Origin: Ustulina deusta
Taxonomy: Eukaryota > Ascomycota > Sordariomycetes > Xylariales > Xylariaceae
Direction of reading: 5' to 3'
Length of the DNA: 64,000 nt
Assembly: GCA_023159155.1 (NCBI GenBank)
Contig: JAJNNX010000048.1
Span: 248,001-312,000, forward strand
The first letter of the stretch is position 1. Every line of letters starts with the position of its first letter. This document shows, one piece after another, positions 44,537-59,228 of the stretch. Below the pieces are notes generated by a model. That model was not told where the DNA came from. It saw nothing but the letters and a program-made list of their open reading frames with translations, and ran no database searches. The position numbers were made by a program, and so were the translations under genes.

Positions 44537-47453
44537 GAGCAGTCCGCCATACAAATTTGTATGTGACGATGCTCGCAAACGCTTATTGCTCCTCGGAGCG
44601 CGACCTGTGATCGGAGACCAATGCTTGACGCCCTCCTATACAAATTTATATACGAATATGTCCACAACACGTCAATAGACTCAATGCCAGCTTTGCGCGA
44701 AGACCAACCCAGTCAATTAGTCAGCCAGTCGATCAGCCAACCTACGAACAGCCAATTCCCCGTATAAATACATCCACGAGCAGCCCTCCATACAAATCCA
44801 CATACAAGTCTGCTCATGGCTGTACACCTTCCGGGAAGCCTAGTTTGTTGGCTATACGTGTTGAACAGCCGATTAAGCCTACCTCCAGGGAAGCCTTCAG
44901 TTTTGTGTTGATCAGTCAGTTCGTACGTTCATGTACGCGTTCGAGCAGTCCGCCATACAAATTACTATGCGAACATGCTCCCACTTGTACCCTATACGCC
45001 ATACATACGATGCACCGATCAGTCAATCGCCCTCGTTTTCTAGGCCTCGTTAGCCAGGCTAGTCATATACGCGTTGATCAGCCCAATCGGCCCATTGCCT
45101 TGTTGGCCAGCCATACGTATTGCCGGGTCAGTCAGTTAGTTGGTCAGTCCCTTCGTTGAGAAATTGTTAGAGCAGACCTACATATATTTTGTATGCAAAT
45201 ATGCTCGTACGCCTTCTAGTCCAAGGGAAGTCTTTGTTCCAAGCTGCCGATCAGTCAATCAGACAGTTAGTCGATTAGCCAATTGCTCGCGCAAACACAA
45301 GTTCCCTATCCGAATACACCTACGAGCCGAGTCCCATACAAGTTACTATACAAACCAGCTCGCAGATGTACAGCCTCCGGGGAAGCCTTTGTTCTAGCCC
45401 GCAATTGCCGATCGCCAACCTTGCCGCGTTGATCAGCCAAGTTGCCTCGTTGGCTAGCCTCCATATTCGAATACCCGTACGAACAAGTTGCCATACAAGT
45501 TTATATGCAAACCCGCTCGTACGCACATTACCCATGGGAAGCCGTCGCTTCAAGTCCTTCGTTCAGTCCTTTGTTTAGTCAGCGTTTTGTTAGCGATCAG
45601 CCGGATCCCCTGTCACATACAATCCTACGAACAGATTCCTATACATATTTGTATGTGAATACGCTCGCAGCATTGTAGCCTATAGGAAGGTCCGCTCTAA
45701 GCCACGCATTTGTTCGAAGCTTCCGTTAGCTATACGTACACCTCTGTTTTCGTTAATTTTGTTGTTTAGCATTTTCGGCATTTTCGGCGTTTTTAGCATT
45801 TGGCGTTTTTAGCATATTCGGCATTTTTGTTGTTTTTTGTTATTTTTAGGCCTTTATACCGTTAATCAGCTAGTTCTTTTATACGAGTCGCTATACGAAC
45901 AAGTGCTTATATAGTTTATATGGGAGTTAGCTCGAATACGTACGGTCCAAGGGAAGCGTTGATCAGACCTTGTTTTTAAAGCTTTGTTTTAGAAATATTG
46001 TTTTTGTTGCGGTGTTTAGCGCTATATATTGCTTTTTGAGTTGTTGTATTGTTGAATAGCTAGGCTTACTATGTTTGGTAGCTTATAAACATATTTATGT
46101 ACTAATTTATATATAAATATATTTGTGGCTTATAGAGGAGCGTTTATTTTTAGTTTTAATTAACGAATTGCTATGCTATTGGTTAGCTAGTTTTTTGTTT
46201 TAGTGGCTATACTGTTTAATTCTTTATGTTTAATGGCTGTACAAGCAGATCCTTATATAAATTATATGTAAATATGTTTTTATACCTATGATCTAAGGGA
46301 AGCTACTGTTCTAATTGACGGATTGCCACGCTGTCGATTAGCTAATTTAGCTATTATCTAATATATGTACGTATAAGTAATCTCCTATACTAATTTGTAT
46401 TTGTGTATGTTTGTATTAATATGTTACACCCTGTTTGCTGTTGATTGGCAATTTTGTTATATATGCGTTGATTAGCAAGTTTACTACGTTTTTATGTGAT
46501 TTTTAGCTATATTTACTGTTGATTAGCGATTTTTTTGTTATATATGCTATTAATTAGTAAGTTTACTACGTTTTTATTTGTATACAAGCAGGCGTATATA
46601 TAGTTTTCTATGCAAACCTGCTTATATATATATTATTTACCTATGTGAAGGCTTTTCGATTAGCCCTATACTATTCTATGCTATATATAAGGTAATACTG
46701 ATCAGTTTATTTGTTTGTTTTGCTGATTAGTTAGTCTATATAAAGGATATAGGCATATAAACAATTGTTTATATAAATTATATAGCAATCTGCTTATACT
46801 TATACAACCTATACGTCCTACGCTTTATATACATAGCAATACATATATAGCGCTACAAATACAGCATAGTACTGCTGATTAGTTAATTTGTTATTACTGC
46901 GCTGATCAGTCAAATCGCTATTGCTACACTAACCAGTCAATCTGTTGTATACAAGCAAACTCCCATACTATTTTATATATGAACTTGCTTGTAGCATACC
47001 AATTATATGGTTAGCCGCACTGCCGATTGGTTTGTAGTTGCTACAGATACAGCACAGCACTGACAAATCGTCATTGCTACACTGATCAGTCATTTGGTTG
47101 CATACGAACAGCTCCCCATACTATTTTATATATGAACCTGTTCGTACTATATATATTACATAGCTATTGCAGCACTGCCGATCAGTCAATTCGTCATTGC
47201 TGCGCTAATCAGTTATTTGGTTGCATACGAACAATTCCCCATACTATTTTGTATGTAGACCTGTTTGTACTATATATATTATATGGTTATCGCAGCACTG
47301 CTGATTAGTTAATGTATCATTGCTGCGCTGATCAGCCATTTTGTATACGTATGCATAGCACTGCTGATGTGTTATTGCTGCGCTACCGATCTACAATTCT
47401 CCTTCTGTGTACGAGCGGCTACCTATACTGATTTGTATAGGGACGCGCTTATA
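44537..47453. repeat. Array of about 18 diverged hairpin-containing units
   Basis: Each unit has an imperfect inverted repeat: outer arms like CGAGCAG...CTGCTCG and an inner palindrome like CATACAAATTTGTATG. Most are followed by a GGGAAGCC-type motif and a GATCAGTCA-type motif. Hairpin starts are near 44537, 44626, 44777, 44942, 45169, 45323, 45476, 45628, 45896, 46085, 46241, 46369, 46584, 46755, 46950, 47101, 47224 and 47409. Several successive spacings are about 152 bp. Units to the right are more A+T-rich and more diverged. Confidence 0.75.
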
Positions 47454-48035
47454 CTTGCAATATTCAGAGTTATTCATAAAGTCCACAAGGCCGATCAGTG
47501 CCTATTCTATGAATTCCGACCTATATATACACTACCAAAAAATGTTACTGCAGTTATATAGAGATTTGTATGTAATAAAAAGTAGTGAGAGCTATGGCGT
47601 GACTTTTTGTACAGAGATTTAGTTTGGGTTCGAAGTAGTGGCTAACTGTAGCACCCACCTAGGTTCTAACACGAAAGTACTAGTAGATACCGCTACATAT
47701 GTTAGGTTTGGACAGAATTGCACACGTTTTATATAGGAATATATTGAAGGAATATAAAAGAATGGGCATTTGAAGGGCTAAAAGGTTATGCCAGTGGGCA
47801 TACGGACCAAAGGAAGAAGCTATAGACCAAGGGAAGTCTATTGTAATATGCGACCGGTTTAGCAATCGGCTGATCAAGGGCTTGGTGGCCTAGTGGGTTA
47901 GGGCTGGTTCTTTTTTTTTAGGCTGTTGAGGCCTAGGGGTTCGAGTGGGTGTTGTGTTGTTGTTTTTGGTGTTTTCAGCCCTGCATTTTTGGATTCAAAG
48001 CCATCTGGAGAATAAGGCTTCGAATAAGGGAAGTT

Positions 48036-48305
48036 TGCAGCAGGGCTGGTGCTAGCGGCCCGCTGGCAGCTGCGAATGTGGCTGTACGTCAATTGTTAGC
48101 TGTATTTGGGCCGCCCGCGGCCCGAACTGGCTGATCTTCGGCTATATTCAGGGGGTTCGAATAGCTATAAAAGCCTTCGAACTTCTCAAAGCAATACTTA
48201 CTTCAGACCTATAGCAATTTATACCAGTTTTTTAGTAGCAGGCGCTCTAGTTTGTTTTTGTTGTTTTTAGTTGTTTTTGGTGTCGAGTTGCCCCGTCTTT
48301 CTTCA
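48036..48305. repeat. Right LTR
   Basis: 270 bp, same orientation and length as the left LTR, about 95% identical. It ends TCTTCA just before ATATAAAG. Confidence 0.88.
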
Positions 48306-51300
48306 ATATAAAGCTTTAGTATTATTTTATATATATTGTTTTAAATAAATATTAATATTTTTAAAATTAAATATAACTAAATAAGTTTTATTAAAATAAA
48401 ATAGCTTAAGTTTTTATATATATATTTAAAAATATTTTAAATTTTTAAAAATAATTAAATTATTAATAAACTTTATTTTAAAATTAATATTAAAAAACTA
48501 ATATTATTTATAAAAAATAGCTTCTAGCTTTAGTTTTTTTTTTTATATATGGACTAATATAATTACTTTTTTTAGTATAACTATATATCCAAAAAATAAA
48601 AAGATTAAGCTAATTTTTTTTTAAAGCTTTAGTTTGAATTGTTTTTGTTTGCTTTATATAAATATTTTTTAATTGTTTTTTTAATTAAAGTGATTATTTT
48701 TAAAGTTAGAAATTTTAGATTTTTTGTTTATACTAATTTTTTGGTTGCTTAGCCGGAAAAAATAACATTTTTTAATTTTCTTTTAGTATTGTATTACTTT
48801 TTAATAAATAAAACTTTTTTAATTAATAAATATTTATTAGTCCTAAGCTATTTTTAATTAGGTTAAATCGAATTTATTAATTAATATATTATATATTTTA
48901 GTACAAATAAAATAAACTTTGTTTATTTTTATTTAAAAAAATTTAGAAAATTTTTAATAATAATAAGTTTTTATTTTAATAATTCCTAAGCTATTTTTTA
49001 GCTATTTGGACTATATATTATAAAATTATTTATAAGCTTTTTTATATTTAAAAACGCTAATTATTTTTAGTTTAAATAATTTATAATTTATAGGGTTAAT
49101 AATATTAGATTTTTTTACTTTAATAATTTTTATTATTTTTTATTATTTTTAGTATTTAAAAAAGAATTATTTTTTATAAAAAATAATAAATATTTTTATT
49201 TTTTTTTCTAGTTCTAATTAGCTTTATTGCTTTAAAAACTAATTATTATTCTAGTTATTTTAGCTTATAAACTATAGATTTTTTTTATTATATTTAAAAA
49301 TAAATATATATTTTGTTTTTATATTATTTTTTTTTAAAAATTTTTTTTTATTATAATATATTTATATTGTTTATATTTTATAAAATATTTAATTTTTTTA
49401 GTTTTAGTTATGCTTAGTTAAACTTTTGCTTTAGTTTAATAAGTTTTTTTTTATGTTTAGTTAGATTATATTTTTTTTATTTTTATTTAATTAGAAATAA
49501 AAAAAGTTATAAAAAAATATATATATTTAATTAATAATTTTAAAAAATAATTTAATTAAAATAAAAAATTTAATTTATAAAATAATATAAAGCTTTAAAT
49601 AAACTAAAGCTAGCTTTTTTTAAAATATAAATAATAAAATTAAAAATAAGCATAAACTAGATTAGTAAATATAAAGCTTAAACTTATAATTAATAAGTAT
49701 TAGTATATAAATAAAAAATATTTTATAAATAAAAGTTAGAAAAGTTTTTTTTTTTTTAATTTATTATTTAGATCTTTTTTTAATTTAGGCCAAATAGTAT
49801 AAAGTTTTAAATAAAATAATTATAAAATAAAAATATTATATAAAATTAAGTAGATTATTAGTAGTTTAAATAAGAAAGATTTAATTAGTTAGTAATTATT
49901 TGTTTAGTTATAAATAATATACTTTTTTTTTTTTTTTTTTAAAAATCTTTGTTATTTTTATTTATTAAAACTACTAAAATAGCTCTAATATTTTAGGATA
50001 TAAGTTAAAAAAAAAATTTTTTTTTATTAAAAAAATTTTATAACTTAAAATGTTTTTTTTTTATTAATTCTTTAATTTGCTAGCTAACTTTTATATATAT
50101 AGTTTTAATTTAGCTAAGCATATTAATATTTAAATATAAATAAAGCTTAATATTATTAATATATATTTTTTAGATTTTTTTTTTATAATATATTTATAAT
50201 TTGTACTAAAACTTCTAATATGATATTAGTAATTTTATATAATTTTTTTTATACTAAATAAAGTTTTGCTATTTTTATAATATTATATTAAAGATTATTT
50301 TTTTATTTTTAATATAATTATATTAGTTAGTTTTAATTCTAGATATATTTTTATATTTATTAGTTTTTTTAGTACTTATAAGCTGTTTTTTTTAATAAGT
50401 TTTCTTTTTTATACGTAATTAAAAACTATTATATTTTTTTTAATTTTTTTTTGTTTAATTACTAAATGTTTTGTTATACTTAGTTTAAAAGCTTTATTTA
50501 TAATAATTTTTATATTAGCTTTTTTTAGTACTAAAGCAGTTAAATATATATTTTATTTAAATAAAATCTAAGCTAGTAATAAATTAATACTAGTTATTTT
50601 TTATAAATTAATAATTTTACTAGTTTTTTATATATATATTAGCTATTTTTCTAAATTAATATATTTAATTTTTAATGCTTATTTTTTTAGCTATATAAAA
50701 ATAAATTAAATATTTTTTTTTATTAAGCTATAAGTTTATAAAAAATTAAAAAAACTATATTTGATTTTAGTTCTTTTTTTTTTTTAAATATTTCTTTAAT
50801 AAGTTTTTTTTTTAAAACATATTATTTATAAACAACTATTAAAAATAACTAAATACCAAAATTAAGATTTTTTAAGCTTAAATAATAAAGAACTATTTTA
50901 TTTTTTTAATTATAAAAACAAAAATAAATCAGCTAAAATAATTAATTATAATCAAAATATAAAATGCTTTATTAAAAACTTTTAAATATATTAGTTTTAT
51001 ATAATTTATATTTATTATATTTTATAGTTTTATAATAACTATTTTTTTTTTAATAATTAGAAATAGTTTAAGTTTAACTTTAATATAAATATAATATTAT
51101 TTATAATATTTAATTATATTTAAAAATTAAAAAAACTATTAAAAATAAGCTTATAAGTTATAGAAAATTATTAGAATACTAAAATATTTATAGCTATTAT
51201 AAGCTTATTTTAAAATAGTATTAATTTTGTAAAGTAATAAATATTTAGAAAAATAGCTATTTTATTTTTTTTAGTAAAAATATTTATTAATAATCTAGTA

Positions 51301-54300
51301 ATAAAATAAGTTTTAAACTATATAATAATATTTGTTTAAAAAAAAATCTTTTTATATTTTATAACTTAGAATTATAACTTTTATAATATCTTTATATTAT
51401 AAATAAGCTAAATAATTTTTGGAAAAGTTTTTTAAGTTTTTATTAATTAAATTAATAGAAATAAATAAAAAAATATTTAGATTACTTTTTTTTTTTTTTA
51501 AAATATAAAAAAGAAAAGCTAAATATTAGTAAAGTTAACTATAAAAAAAAGCAATTTTTAGAATCAAATTGCTTAATAAGTATATAAATTAATTTATTAA
51601 TTTAAAATAATCTATTTATAATTTTAATAATTTTAGAAGTATTTAAATAGTAATAAATAACGAACTAATATTTTTGTAATTATTTAATCTATATAGCGAT
51701 TTTTTTTTAGGCTTTTAATTTAATTTTTAAAATATTTATTAAGTTATAATAATCTATATATAATATAATTAAAAACTAAAATTTAATAATTAATTAATAA
51801 TATTTTATTAAGTAGCAGACCACTTTTAAAGTTTTTTTTTTTTAGTATTATATTTTGTTTTTAAATTAGAAAGTCTAAATAATATAAATATAAAAACTTT
51901 TATAAAGATTATATTTTTATTAGTAATTTTAGTTTTAATAAATTAACTAGCTATTTAGAATAATATTTTATTTAGCTTTATTAATAAAGCATTAATAGTT
52001 AAATAATATTAAATAAAAAGATTTAAATATTTAATAATATAATTTTAGATTTTTTTATATATTATATAGAAAGTTTTTTGTTATTTTTTTATTTATTTAA
52101 AAAGCTTTTTTATTTTTTTTTTTTAAATAAAAGGTTTTTTTTTTAAAGTTACTTTTAAAACTAATTTCTAATAAGCACTTTTTAATATATTAATTAAGTT
52201 TATTTTTTCTAAAAAATATATTTTAAAGTATAGACCTAAATATAAAAAGTTTTTTAGTTTTAATATATTAGTTAGATAATTTTTATTTAATACTTATTTT
52301 TTAAATTGATTTTAATGCTTTAAAAATAAATATATTTGTTTTTAGGATAATTTAAAGCTTAATATATTAATGCTATTTATAAATAAGATTATTTTAAAAA
52401 AAAAAAGCCAATTGGAATAAATATAATTTATAAAAAATAATAAATATATAAAAAATTAAAAAGATTATTAAATATATAGCTAAACGTATTATAGTTATTA
52501 ATAAAAATATTAAAAAATAGTTCTTATTTTAAGTAATATTTAAAAAAAAAAAAAAAAAAAAGCTTAAAAAATTCTTTATAAATAGCTATTTTTTAAAACT
52601 AATATTTTCTAAAGTATAATAAATATAAAAAAAACTTATTATGTTTTAAAATATTTTTTAATTTATATATTAATTATTAGAAGTAATAAATCTAGTTTTT
52701 AGTTAATTTTTATATTTTGTTAGCATAGCTTAAAACTTATAAGTAGTATTTTTTTTAAAAAAAAACATTATAATTTTTTTAAATTAAAGTATAAAAAACT
52801 CTATTTTATTAATATATTAGCTATTAAAGCTTAATAATAGTTTGATTTATTAAAATATAATAATATATAAATTTTTTTTTTTTAGCTTATTTTTAAATAA
52901 ATAATAAGTTTATGCCCCTTAAATAGATATCTTTAAATAAATAAAGCTAATAAATTCTAGTTAAAAAAAAATTCTAGTAATAAATTTTTTTTTTTATAAT
53001 ATATTTAAATTAATAAAACTAAAAAAAAATAATTATAAAATTAGTTATAATAGTATGTTTAACTAAGTTAGTTTTTTTTATATTTTTAAAACTTATAATA
53101 AAATAATTTTTTTAAGTATAGTATAGTTTTTAAGCTAATGTTTGCTATTTTAAAGTTTTAGTTTTATTTTTAATAATAAATAAAAATTAAACAAACTATA
53201 TATTAACTATAGTTTAAAAGTTTTTAAACAAAAAATATTATTTAGGTTTATATTATATTTAGGGTTTTTTTTATATTTTCTAGTTTAAAAAAATATATTT
53301 AAATAATAATAAAAATATAAAATTATAAAAAATAAAAATAATTAATTTTTGTTTTTTAAAAAAACTGATTAGTTTTATATTAATTACTAAATTTATATTA
53401 AATTTTTTTTTTAAATTTTTTTTAATATTATTACAAAAAGATTTATTTTGTTTTATAGCTATTAAAGCTAAATCTATATCTAAACAATTATTTAGAACTA
53501 ATATTGTTTATTTTTAGTTATTATATATATTAAGCAATAAAAATAATTAATTTGTTTTATTTTTAATAATATAATAAAACTTAATAAAATAAGTTTTATT
53601 ATTGTTTTAATTTAATAATTTATACTAATATAATATTTTATTATAATTAGTATTAAAAATAAAAATTATTTTTTTAATAAATAAAAAATAAATTAGCTTT
53701 TTTAAAAATTTTATATATTTATTAATATAATTAAAAATAATTAATAAAAATAATCTTATATATTTAAAAAATGCTTTATTAAAAATAATAAGTAGCGGAG
53801 CTTATAATAAATATTTATTTTAAACTTTAGTTATAATAAGTTTTTTTATTAGTAATTTATTTATAATTTATAAATTAATAAAAAATAGATTTTTTATTAT
53901 AAATATTAAAATAGTATTATTAATATTAATAAATAAGATTTTTTTAGCTAGTATATTTAAATTTATTAGTAGTTTAAAAATAATTTCTAGTTTAATAATA
54001 AAATTTTTTTTTTTTTAGTTTTTCTAAAGTTTAAACAATAATAAATTAATACTTTAAGTTATATAAATATTCTTTTTAAGCTTGGCTTAAAATTAAGCTT
54101 TTGTTTAGTTTTTTAAAAAAGTAATTAAAGCTAATACTAATTTAGCAATATTTAATATTTTTTTAACTAGATTTTTATTAGTTAAGTTTTAATCTAAAAC
54201 ATTATTAATATTTTATTTTTTTTTAGAACTAAAAAATCTTTTAAAATCTTTTTTAAACTTAATAAACAAATCGTTATTAGTATAAAAAAATTAAAAAAAT

Positions 54301-57300
54301 TTATTTTTAGCTTTTTAAATATATATAAGTTTTATAGCTAAAATATTTTATATAATTAAAGTATTAAATATTCTTTTTAAGCTTTATAAAATAATTTAAT
54401 TAGTTTTATAATTAATAATTACTAAGTTTTATTTTAATTAAGCTTTATTAAAAAATATTTTATAAATCTAATTATTTTTCATAATATAAGCTTTTATAAT
54501 AAATAAAAATTTTTTTATAACTAAAAAAAAAACTATATAATATTTAATCGAAGTAATATTATTATTAGCTATTTTTAGTTCTAATAGCTTAAAAATAATA
54601 CAAAAAAATAAATTATGTTATATTATATATATAAAGCTTATTAAATTAGCTAAAACTTTTTTATTAACTAAAATATAATTAATAATAATTTTATTAAATA
54701 ATTTTATTATTTATTTAAGTTTTATTTTTATAGACTATAGTAATAACTAAGCTTTATAAGGTTTAAAGCTTTATTAATATAAAATAATGCTTTTTTTTTT
54801 TTTTTTTAAATTTTAGCTGCTCTAGTTTAGTAATTAGAAATAATTTTATTTTTTAAATAAGCTAAGCTCTAATAATAAAAAAATAATTAAAAAGTTAGCC
54901 TTATATAATTTAAAAAAAAAAAGTAGTATAAAAAAAGTATTTAATATTAATTTAGTTTTTTTAATTATTTTTATAAGCTTAGATTAAAATAATATTTTAT
55001 TTTTAGATAACTTTTTTAGTTTTGATTAGCTAACAGGTTAGTTAATCCTAAAGCTATTTATTAAAAAATGCAAGTTTTGCTGCTTTTTTTAAATAAAAAA
55101 ATTAGCCTAAAAAAAAGCTTATTTTTTAGCTTTTTTTAAATTAGCTAATAAACTTTTTAATCCTAAAAGCTTATTAAATATAGCTATATTTTTAAAAAAA
55201 AGCTAGTTATTTTTTTTTTTTTTTAGGTCTAATAAAAAAGTATATACTATATTTTTGTTTTTTAAAAAAGTAAAAATTAGGCTTATAAATAATAAAAACT
55301 ATTTAACTTTAATAAACTATTTTTTTTATTAAATAATCTAGGTTTATTAAAAGTTTTTTATTTTTTTTAATAATCTTTTCTATATTTATAAACTATATAC
55401 TAATAAAGTTTTTTATATTTAGATTAGTTTTTAATAAATTATATTAAAAATAAATTAGTAATAATTATTTTTATTAAATAATATTATAGATCTGATTTTT
55501 TTTTTAAATTTCTATTTTTTAGTATAATTATAAAAAAAATATTTTTTAATTTTATAGTTCTAATAGATTAAAGGTTTTTTATTATAACTAAAGTTATAAT
55601 TTTTTTTTTTGCTTGTTTTTATATTTTTTATAGCTTTTTTAATTTGTTTTATTACTAGTTTTTTTAAGGTTAAGCTTATTTTTATATTTATTAAAAAAAT
55701 TAATAAAAAAATTATTTTAAGCGTTCTAAAATTAATATAAAAAAGTTTATAAATTTAAGTTTTAATTAAATAGTTTTGTTTTTTTAATTATTTTAAAAAT
55801 AAAGTTCTATTTATATATTAAGTTTTTTTATAAATATTATAACTAAAAAAAAAATATAAAGTTTAAGTTTTTTAAAAAAAAACTATAATATATATTAATT
55901 AAATAAAAACTAAATTAAAAAGGTTAGCTATAGATTTAGCTAAAATTTTTTTAAAGTATTAGTAATAGTAATACTTAGTTTTTTTTAAAATTTGCTTTTA
56001 AATAGTTTTTTAAATAAGTAAACTATTCTAGTTTTAATTTAGTTAAAAAAAAAAAATTTTTTTAAGCTTTAAAGCATAAATAATAATAATTTTTTTTATG
56101 TTTTAATAAATATAATTTTTTTTAAACTTTTTAAAATTATTTAAAAATTTAGTATTAATTAAATAGTTTATAATTTTTTTTTAGATTTTTTTTTTATATA
56201 TATTTTTATAAAAACGTTTTTTTAGTTTATTTAATTAATTATTATTAGTTTAATTAATATAGTTAGCTAAAGATTTATTAGTTTTTTAGTTAAATTTATT
56301 AATTTAAGCTTTAAAACTAACGTTTTAATTCTAGATTTTTAAAAAAAAGCGTTTTTTTAGACTATTTTATAAAACTTAATAAAATTTTTTTTTTTATAAA
56401 AAAATACTAATATTATTTTCTAGTATTTTTTTATAAATTATAACAAAATACTAACTATTTTTTAGTTTTATTTAGCTATTTTGTTTTATTAGTAGTTTTT
56501 AGTTAAATATTAAAAAAACTAATACTAAAAAAGTTATAAAATAATTTTTTAATATAAATATTTATATTATTAATATATTTTTAAGGATTTTTTTTTATAA
56601 CCCTTTAAATATAAAAGCTTTAAAAATTAATTTTTTTTTTATTTAGAGCTAATCTAGTTTAAAAATAAAAATTAGGGTTAAAAACTATTTAAATAAAAAT
56701 TTTCTAATTTAAAATATATGCTTTAATTTAAAAAAAATAAAAAAATTAATTAGAAATTAAAAACTTTAATTAAAAATTAATATAAAAAATTTACTTTAAT
56801 AAAATAAAAAATCCAAAAAATTTAATAAATATTTTAATTTTTTTTAGATTTAGTTGTAAAAATAAAAATATTTTCTAATTATATATTAATATTTTTTTTT
56901 ATTAGAATATCTAATAAGATTAAATCAAAAAAATTAATTAATAATATATATAAATTAAAAGTTATAAAACAAAAAAAATCTAATAAACAATTAAATAATA
57001 ATTATATAAAAAATATCCGTATATAATTAGTTAATATTATTAATTAATAGTTTTAATTTTTATTAAAAAAACATACTAAATTTTAGTTAAATAATTAATA
57101 AAATAAAAAATAATAATAATTAAACTAAATAAAAAGCAATTTTTTACTTTTTAATAGATTTTTGTTTTTAGAAAATTTATTAGCTTTATAAATATAAAAA
57201 ATTAGTAAATAATTAGGCTAAAAAAAGCTAGTACTAATAGATTTTTTTTTATAATAATAGATTTACTACTATATTAATAGAACTACTTTAATTTTTTAAC

Positions 57301-57340
57301 TTTTTTTTTTTAAAAATAATCTTTTTTAATTTTTAATTAT
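48306..57340. repeat. A+T-rich, RIP-like repeat block, right part
   Basis: Nine kilobases of near-pure A+T, as to the left of the LTR element, with long poly-A and poly-T runs. No frame, RNA or terminal repeat is recognisable. It is probably several saturated, RIP-mutated transposons. A centromeric or heterochromatic role cannot be judged from sequence. Confidence 0.78.
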
Positions 57341-57342
57341 TA

Positions 57343-57392
57343 AATATAAGCTAACACCCCCCCTTGCGAACCACCCTATTGCAACCCAGCTA
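57343..57392 (+). repeat. Left terminal inverted repeat of the TA-flanked element
   Basis: Matches the right repeat in inverted orientation at 46 of 50 positions by my count. The subterminal CTAACCCTAACC at 57402-57413 is not a telomere. Confidence 0.8.
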
Positions 57393-59228
57393 AAAACGCA
57401 CTACTAACCCTAACCACCTCAATTAAAAATTATTAAATAATATAACTACGTTTAGTTCTTATGTTCTTTTTTTACTTTTATTTTCTTTAGAATTAACTCC
57501 TTTTTATTGCAATATTTTTATATAGCAACTAATAGCGTGCAGTAGCTATAGTTCATACTGCTTAACTTAATACTTTATAAAAACAAGCAGTTATTTAATA
57601 AAGTATTAACTGGTTATATATATACTGCTGCTTTAATAATATTCTAACTAAAAAACAGTTATACTAATACTTTTAGATCTTATTTTTATATTTTAAAACT
57701 AAACTAGCTAATTAAGCTATAAATTAAGCTAAGCTAAACTTTATATTTTTAATAGTCAAATTTAAATATATAGCTAAACATATATTATTAGTTTTTAAAA
57801 ACTTTAAAATACTTAGAAAATTATAGCATATATGTTTTTTTTTTTATAATCCTAAGCTAAAAATTGCTAAATTAACGTTTATTAGTTATTTGTGTATTAA
57901 TAGAGCAACTATAGCTAATATTAAGCTATTTTTTAAATGTTTTAAAGCTTTTAAACTAGCAAATATATTTTTAAAACAATTTTTTAATATTAATAAAATA
58001 AGTATTAGCTAAAGTATAAAAAAAGGTTATTAAGTTATTTATAAAATTTTAATATATATAGCTTTAAAAAAAAACTTTAAAAAAAACAAATAAATAATAT
58101 TTTTTAAATATATTAGTAATAAAAATATTGTTTTACTACTACTGCTTATTTTTAAAAAAATTAATATTTAAAATTAATAGTTTTTAAATATAAATTATAG
58201 TTTATTTAAAAATTAGCAGTTTAAAACTTTGCTTAATAAATAAACTTATAACTTTATTATTATTAATTAGCTTATTAATATTTTTATTTTATTTGTTTAA
58301 AGCTATTTTAGCAATATATAAGTTATACTAATATATAATAGCTATAATTTATATATAAATAATAACTTTTTATAGTTTTATTTTTTAAATAAAATATAAC
58401 TTATTTTTTATAAACTATACTATAGCTATATTATATAAGCGTTAAATATTAAAGTTTTTAGTTTATTAAAAAAAAAGCTTAAAAATAAAATTAAAAAAAT
58501 ACTTAAAAGCTGCTTTAGCGTTATATTTTTAAAAAAAAACATAATTATAATATATAAACAAGCTTGCAATATTATTTTATTACTAAAAACTATTAAAAAA
58601 TATAAATAATAATTAAAATATAACTAAAAAATATTTAATTATTATTATTTTTAAAATATATTATGTTTAAAAATAAAAATATTGCTTATAAAGTTTAACT
58701 AATATTTATACTAACTAATCGATCTAAAATATTTAAATATTAGCTTAAACTAAACCAAATAAAAATTATAATACTTATAAAAAATTAAAATTTATAATAT
58801 ATAACTCGGAAATTAGCTAAGTACTACTTTTTCTTTAATAACCTACCGCAAAAGCTATTTTTTATAAAAGCTAATAAAGCCTTTAACTAAAAAGCTAAAA
58901 AAATTGCAATTTTAAAAGCATATATTAAACTATTAAAAGCCAAACTAGCTAAAAAAACTATATTAAAGCGCAAGTTAGTCAAATTGCTACTTAGTTATTG
59001 TTTTATTTGTATAACCTATATATAGCAAGTCAAGCAAAAATTGCAATAGCAAACGCTATATACAAATAAAACTAGAAATAAGAACGTACTAGAAGCAAAA
59101 AAAACAAAAACTAAAAATATAATTAAGGTTAAAACGTTTTAATATTTAATAAAAATACTAAGGTTAGCTATAAATACTATGTTATGTTATAAATAATAGC
59201 TTCGAAAGTTAGTGGGTGGCTATTTTGG

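Larger units (their letters stand above)
44241..48305. mobile_element. Non-autonomous LTR retroelement with an internal hairpin-repeat array
   Basis: Two 270-bp direct repeats (LTRs) flank 3,525 bp. The element begins TG and ends CA, flanked by ATAT on both sides (a weak 4-bp target duplication in A+T-rich DNA). A purine tract (AATAAGGGAAG) precedes the right LTR, and a TGG-starting sequence (44512) follows the left LTR as a possible primer-binding site. No gag, protease, reverse transcriptase or integrase is readable; the interior is about 18 diverged copies of a hairpin unit. It is therefore a LARD/TRIM-like element needing enzymes in trans. It is much less A+T-rich than the flanks, so it probably inserted after the block was mutated. 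Confidence 0.8.

Noticed and set aside
44845..45678. Short open frames inside the LTR element
   Set aside because: They span the hairpin units in shifting frames and show no gag/pol or other similarity.
44537..47453. CRISPR-like array
   Set aside because: Repeats are diverged inverted repeats with variable spacing inside an LTR element of a eukaryote; no cas genes and no constant repeat.
57402..57413. Telomere-like CTAACCCTAACC
   Set aside because: Only two units, located just inside a transposon terminal repeat.
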